A program made the position numbers and the translations under genes. This document shows positions 60,506 through 64,000 of a stretch of 64,000 nucleotides of DNA, piece by piece. The stretch is from Lutjanus erythropterus. Its lineage: Eukaryota > Chordata > Actinopteri > Lutjaniformes > Lutjanidae. Each line of letters starts with the position of its first letter. The first letter of the stretch is position 1. Location of the stretch: the NCBI GenBank assembly GCA_020091685.1, contig CM034595.1, positions 42,215,351-42,279,350 on the forward strand. The letters are read 5' to 3'. Below the pieces are notes generated by a model, which was not told where the DNA came from, did no database searches, and saw nothing but the letters and a program-made list of their open reading frames with translations.

Positions 60506-61201
60506 ATGACGGCCACCATGGTCATCAAATACCTGTTTTCTGCCTTCAACTTTTTGTTTTTTGTGGGTGGAGGAGTTGTTCTTGATATAGCCATACGCAT
60601 CAGGAACAGCAAAGCAGACCACCAGATGACTGATGAACTCCTCACCGGTGTAAACCTGCTGATAATTATCAGTGGCGTTACCATGATTTTTGGCTTCCTG
60701 GGCTTCTTTGGAGCGATGCGAGATACCCGCTGCCTCCTGGTCCTGTTCTTCCTGGGCCTGCTCGCCATGTTCCTCATGTTGTTGGCCGTGGGAGCGTTGG
60801 GAGCCGTGTCGAGATCTGAAGCTGCCCGGGAGGCGGTGAAGGAACACGTGAAGTGGCTGCTTCCTCTGAGCGAACGGCCGAAAGAGGTCCAGGAGTCGTT
60901 TCAGAAGGTGGAGAGGGCGGCGTTCTGCTGCGGGTTCTTTGTTGGACATCTTGACTGGGGCAATTCAACAGTGGTGCCCGACTCCTGTAACTGCACAGAC
61001 ACGTCCAGAAACTGCACGGATCTGGACGGACGTGAGATTTACTCAACACCGTGTATGACGTCTATTATGACTTATATGAATAGACTATCAGACTCGCTCA
61101 TGTGGACGGCGTTTGGATTTGGCACCTTGATGATTCTGGGCTTGACCTTCTCTTTAGTCATGCTCTGTCCATGTAGGAGGAGTAAGAACAGCATCATTTA
61201 A
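60506..61201 (+). CDS. Intronless tetraspanin, TSPAN8-like, nested in a znf385d-like intron
   Basis: A single uninterrupted frame of 231 codons with the complete tetraspanin plan. TM1 is about residues 9-32 with the conserved FNFLFF and its polar Asn15, a short first loop follows, TM2 about 46-70, TM3 about 77-101, the large extracellular loop about 102-197, and TM4 about 198-221. The large loop has CCG at 141-143 and further cysteines at 161, 163, 170 and 183, the six-cysteine class. DWGN after the CCG and a PDSC-type motif resemble TSPAN8. Three N-glycosylation sequons are at Asn153, Asn162 and Asn169. Cysteines at 76, 221 and 223 are candidate palmitoylation sites. Tetraspanins organise membrane microdomains and bind integrins and other partners at the cell surface. 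The start ATG (ACAATGACGG) gives the expected short cytoplasmic N-terminus; the second ATG at codon 5 is also possible. There are no frameshifts or stops, and codon use is GC-richer than the flanks. Lack of introns suggests a retrocopy of a multi-exon tspan gene. A pyrimidine stretch ending TTGACAG seven bases before the ATG... could be an acceptor for an untranslated 5' exon. Confidence 0.9.
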   Translation: MTATMVIKYLFSAFNFLFFVGGGVVLDIAIRIRNSKADHQMTDELLTGVNLLIIISGVTMIFGFLGFFGAMRDTRCLLVLFFLGLLAMFLMLLAVGALGAVSRSEAAREAVKEHVKWLLPLSERPKEVQESFQKVERAAFCCGFFVGHLDWGNSTVVPDSCNCTDTSRNCTDLDGREIYSTPCMTSIMTYMNRLSDSLMWTAFGFGTLMILGLTFSLVMLCPCRRSKNSII

Positions 61202-61590
61202 GAAGGAGATGGAAGGCCTGATATTCACAGCTGTTGACTGATGGACAGACCATGTTATTTGTATCTTGTCTGAGCTTTGTCTCAGTAAATTTTAACAAAA
61301 TCTGGAAAAAGTCAAAATAATTAATAGAAATGTGTGTAGCTTTCTTACCCCACAAAATCATCCTATGCCCCACTTAGATTTATGTTATGACTCTTCAGAG
61401 GGGCCTGATGACAAAGGTTGGGAACAACTTGACTAAACTTCTATGACCACCTATAACAGGAAAATGCTGCTTACACAATGATTATGTTTACATGCACAGT
61501 CAGTTTCCACAATTGTCAATATGGTAATATTTGACATTTCATATGGGTCAAACAAAGAGCATTTTCCATTTGGATATTACTAATTAGGAC
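61202..61590 (+). other. Region just downstream of the tetraspanin stop, candidate 3' UTR
   Basis: AT-rich sequence without an exact AATAAA until the LINE tail near 62092. No long A-tract or flanking direct repeat marks a recent retrotransposition, so if the gene is a retrocopy it is not young. Nothing else was recognised. Confidence 0.4.
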
Positions 61591-62115
61591 TTATTCTGAT
61601 GGAGGTTTTAACAATTAAGACGTGTGTGATCCTGCGTATTCAGGTTTTAGGCACATCTATGGACACGTATATACAGTGTGTCCATAATATGCCCCACAGT
61701 TCTTTCTTTTGCAGTGCATGGTGTCTTGTCTGTTTACAGTCAGCTCCAAGTGGTTACTTTTCAATGTATCCCGGGTTTTCACTGATTTGGGGAAAACTTC
61801 ATTTTCCTACTCTGCACCGTGGGCTTGGAATAATCTGCAGACGGATCTTAGATCGGAAACACTCATATCCATTGATAAATTTAAAGGCATCATAAAGAAT
61901 GTGGTGATGGAGACGCGCTTGTTTTTCTTGAGAGGCCCACTATGTTTTAACGGTTGTTCTTGTTGTTTCATTGTGGATTTTTTGTTTAATTTGTTGTATT
62001 TGTGACATTTCAATAAGTTGTGATTAGCTGATACCTTGGCCAAGTCTCTCTTGTAAAAGAGATTCTGAATCTCAGTGGGACTTCTTGGTTAAATAAAGGT
62101 GAAATTAATTAAAAA
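61590..62115 (+). mobile_element. 3' end of a CR1/L2/Rex-like LINE, plus strand
   Basis: The stretch around 61800-61900 encodes a peptide with SYSAPWAWNNLQ and a following DKFKGIIKN. This is the APxxWNxLP-type C-terminal motif after the reverse transcriptase of CR1/L2/Rex-group non-LTR elements. It is followed by a tail containing CAAGTCTCTCTTGTAAAAG and CTCAGTGGGACTT, then GGTTAAATAAAGG, which I recognise as the terminal sequence of a common teleost LINE. The copy is 5'-truncated and its frame is broken upstream. The AATAAA at 62092-62097 could polyadenylate the tetraspanin transcript. Which LINE family this is cannot be settled by eye. Confidence 0.7.
62092..62097 (+). terminator. AATAAA poly(A) signal in the LINE tail
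   Basis: This is an exact AATAAA on the same strand as the tetraspanin gene, about 890 bases past its stop codon. It belongs to the LINE 3' end. Use by the tetraspanin is inferred only from position. Confidence 0.35.
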
Positions 62116-62379
62116 TATGAATATTGTCTTTTTGGGGACAACTGCAAAAACTGAAATATTTAATCCATGTAAACAGTCATTGATGAATCTGAATTAATCA
62201 TCAAATCAGCTACTAGAATGAGAGGTGTGTTTGTGTGTCCCACCAGTACTCCCAGTACTCTTATTTGGGATTGTTCAGGCGGATACTGATATTAATATTT
62301 GAGAGTTTAACAAAATGATAAAAACACACATAGCATTCAAACATTTCTATAAATAAATTTTGTAGAGTTATGACAAAGG

Positions 62380-62700
62380 TATGTACTGAGCGTTAGAGGG
62401 TGAGACAGGAGTGGATTTTCACTCCTGTCCCGTCCCTCTCTCACAGAAATACTCCGGTCCAATCCCAATCCCATGACAGAGTAAGAAAAACTTCCTGTCC
62501 CATCCCCATCCTGGAAGAATGATTCCCATGCCATCCTGTTCCCATCAATCCACAGTCCGCATGTGATATTACGCACATTTTTAACCATAAAAAATTGTCC
62601 CACTACTGCCTGCTCCCATTGACTTTTTTTCCTGTCCCGTGATTGATGGTGTAATTGACTCCGATCCCATGGGCATCCCACAGGAATCCTGAAAACATGT
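62380..62700. repeat. TCCCxTCCC-type degenerate repeat
   Basis: CTCCTGTCCCGTCCC, CCTGTCCCATCCCC, CCATGCCATCCTGTTCCC and TTTCCTGTCCCGTG, among others, recur through the stretch, as in a teleost repeat built of CCCATCCC words. It is too decayed for a period. Confidence 0.5.
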
Positions 62701-62829
62701 CAACTTCTACTGAAGTGGGACATTTTGCAGTAGATGCGGTAGTTTCAGTTAAATGATCACTCTCGCAGGATCTTTTGTGTCTGGGGTTCCCTTCTAGACA
62801 CCGTGTCTGCTGTTGCCCGCTGACAGTGT

Positions 62830-63465
62830 CCATGTAAACACAGTTACAGCCAGTGAGAGCATGGAGAGCTGGATTGACAACACTAGACGGTGGCCCTCAG
62901 TAACAGATGAAGGTACCTGTTTGGACAGAGATATTAAGGTTAGCTGTTGGGAAGAGAGAGAAGAAAAAAATAGAGTAGTACTGTGTAATATATAAAAAAA
63001 ACAGTTAATTCATATTTGTCATAGGTATTCAAGATTTTTGGTTTGTGTATTTTGCATTCTGTTAAATTTGGCCCTTAGTGTTGAAGCTGCACGGTTTCTT
63101 CCAAAACTTCACTGTCAAAAATAAGATACATAAAAGTAAAGCTAAAAGTAGGAAGGAATGGCAGCTTGTTTACTTCCAGTACTTTCCTGGAATTATCTAT
63201 GAAACAGGACTCTTTGTAATGCTTTTCCCCACTTTATTAGTTTTCATAATTGGAAAAAGAAACATTATGTGCAAAAGAACAGAAAAAAAAAACTTTTTTC
63301 ATTCAACCTGTGCTAAAACTTTGAAAATAAATTAAGTGTTTCTGCACTTAACAGACATAACTGATAAATGGGCTAATTAGCTTCTCTCTCATTTGAAGAA
63401 ATTATTTATTTATACTTTTACATATTACATATTTAGAAATGATCAAAGGGAAGGAGTGAAGTCAT
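62830..63465. other. Intronic, nothing recognised
   Basis: AT-rich with short frames; no repeat or exon was recognised. Confidence 0.4.
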
Positions 63466-63469
63466 TAAA

Positions 63470-63860
63470 GGGTCGGATAGGCCACCAGTAGAATAAGAAT
63501 GTTAGAATATGATGCACGGCTGTGGATTAAACTACACAACAGTATATAAAGTAGCTAAAATCAGCGAAAACTTGCACATCTAAAGCAGTAAAATGCAATG
63601 TACTCATGAACACAAACGTAATATTGACAGGGACCATTTTCTTACATAATGAGTACTTTTACTTTTGAGACATTGAGTAAATTCTGCTGATAATACTGGA
63701 CTAAAATAAGCTGATTTTGAATGCAAGACATTTACTTTTCATACTGTAGTATTAGGACTTTTACTTAAAGCTACAAGGAACTTTCATATTGTGTTGATTT
63801 TGGAGGCCCCTGTGGACAAAAGCAAAAAGTGAAACCAGAGTATATAACATCATAAATAAA
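63470..63860. repeat. Stepladder repeat, long right part
   Basis: GAATATGATGCACGGCTGTGG, TAAACTACACAACAGTATA, ATAATGAGTACTTTTACTTT and GGACTTTTACTTAAAGC occur in the order of the intact repeat. 63775-63830 (GGAACTTTCATATTGTGTTG, GGCCCCTGTGGACAAAAG) is a second common fish repeat next to it. Confidence 0.65.
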
Positions 63861-63864
63861 ATTA

Positions 63865-64000
63865 GCAAAAGTAAAATCTTCTCCTTCTGCCTGGGAGAAT
63901 GTAAACTTTGCCTCTGCATGTCATTTTAATCTGATCTCAAGGAGAATCCAACATAATGTCATTAAGAATTACTATATAAAAATGGCAAATCTTCTAGCTG
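63865..64000. other. Window end, no gene
   Basis: AT-rich intronic sequence cut by the end of the window. Confidence 0.4.

Noticed and set aside
60421-60949. Antisense open frames of 118 and 156 codons opposite the tetraspanin start
   Set aside because: They are rich in Arg, Pro, Gln and Glu, have no known motif, and are explained by codon bias of the sense gene.

Overview
The window looks like nuclear DNA of a ray-finned (percomorph-type) fish. Most of it is AT-rich and non-coding, with many (CA)n, (AG)n, (TA)n and trinucleotide runs. It holds dispersed repeats that I recognise from teleost genomes: tails of L2/CR1/Rex-like LINEs, a tRNA-derived SINE, foldback and terminal-inverted-repeat MITEs, and 'stepladder' elements rich in AAGTACTTTTACT-type words. 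There is no operon structure, no bacterial gene and no CRISPR array. Two spliced exons and one intact single-exon gene are the only coding sequence I can support.

The backbone is one very large plus-strand gene of the ZNF385 family of double-stranded-RNA/DNA-binding zinc-finger proteins, most like ZNF385D. Two internal exons are visible: 15501-15643 (47 codons plus a split codon) and 54654-54761 (36 codons). Both have clean AG/GT boundaries and compatible phases. They are separated by a 39,010-base intron. The second exon ends inside the first zinc finger, so the histidine half of that finger and all later exons lie beyond base 64000. The first coding exon was not found; it is probably upstream of the window.

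In the next intron, on the same strand, lies an uninterrupted 231-codon tetraspanin reading frame (60506-61201) related to the TSPAN8 group. It has four membrane segments, a CCG motif and six extracellular-loop cysteines. Vertebrate tetraspanin genes normally have several introns, so this is probably a retrogene that stayed open. A LINE 3' end about 0.4-0.9 kb downstream supplies a candidate poly(A) signal.

Layout: 1-15500, upstream intron or 5' region with a purine tract, several repeats, a minus-strand LINE remnant (8130-8690) and a long foldback element (14311-14849). 15644-54653, the giant intron, with a SINE (about 17.0 kb), a simple-repeat and degenerate-tandem cluster (21.5-26.8 kb), a minisatellite-bearing element (32.17-33.21 kb), a candidate Gypsy LTR (50.0-50.4 kb), a 163-bp MITE with perfect terminal repeats (50687-50849), and several GC-richer islands that are candidate conserved enhancers. 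54762-64000, the next intron, with a MITE, a DNA-transposon-like repeat, the tetraspanin gene, the LINE tail and further repeats.

I found no clearly new molecular system. The items most worth checking are the nested intronless tetraspanin, the fast-diverged znf385d-like exons with the huge intron, the degenerate tandem array with its flanking simple repeats, and the putative regulatory islands.
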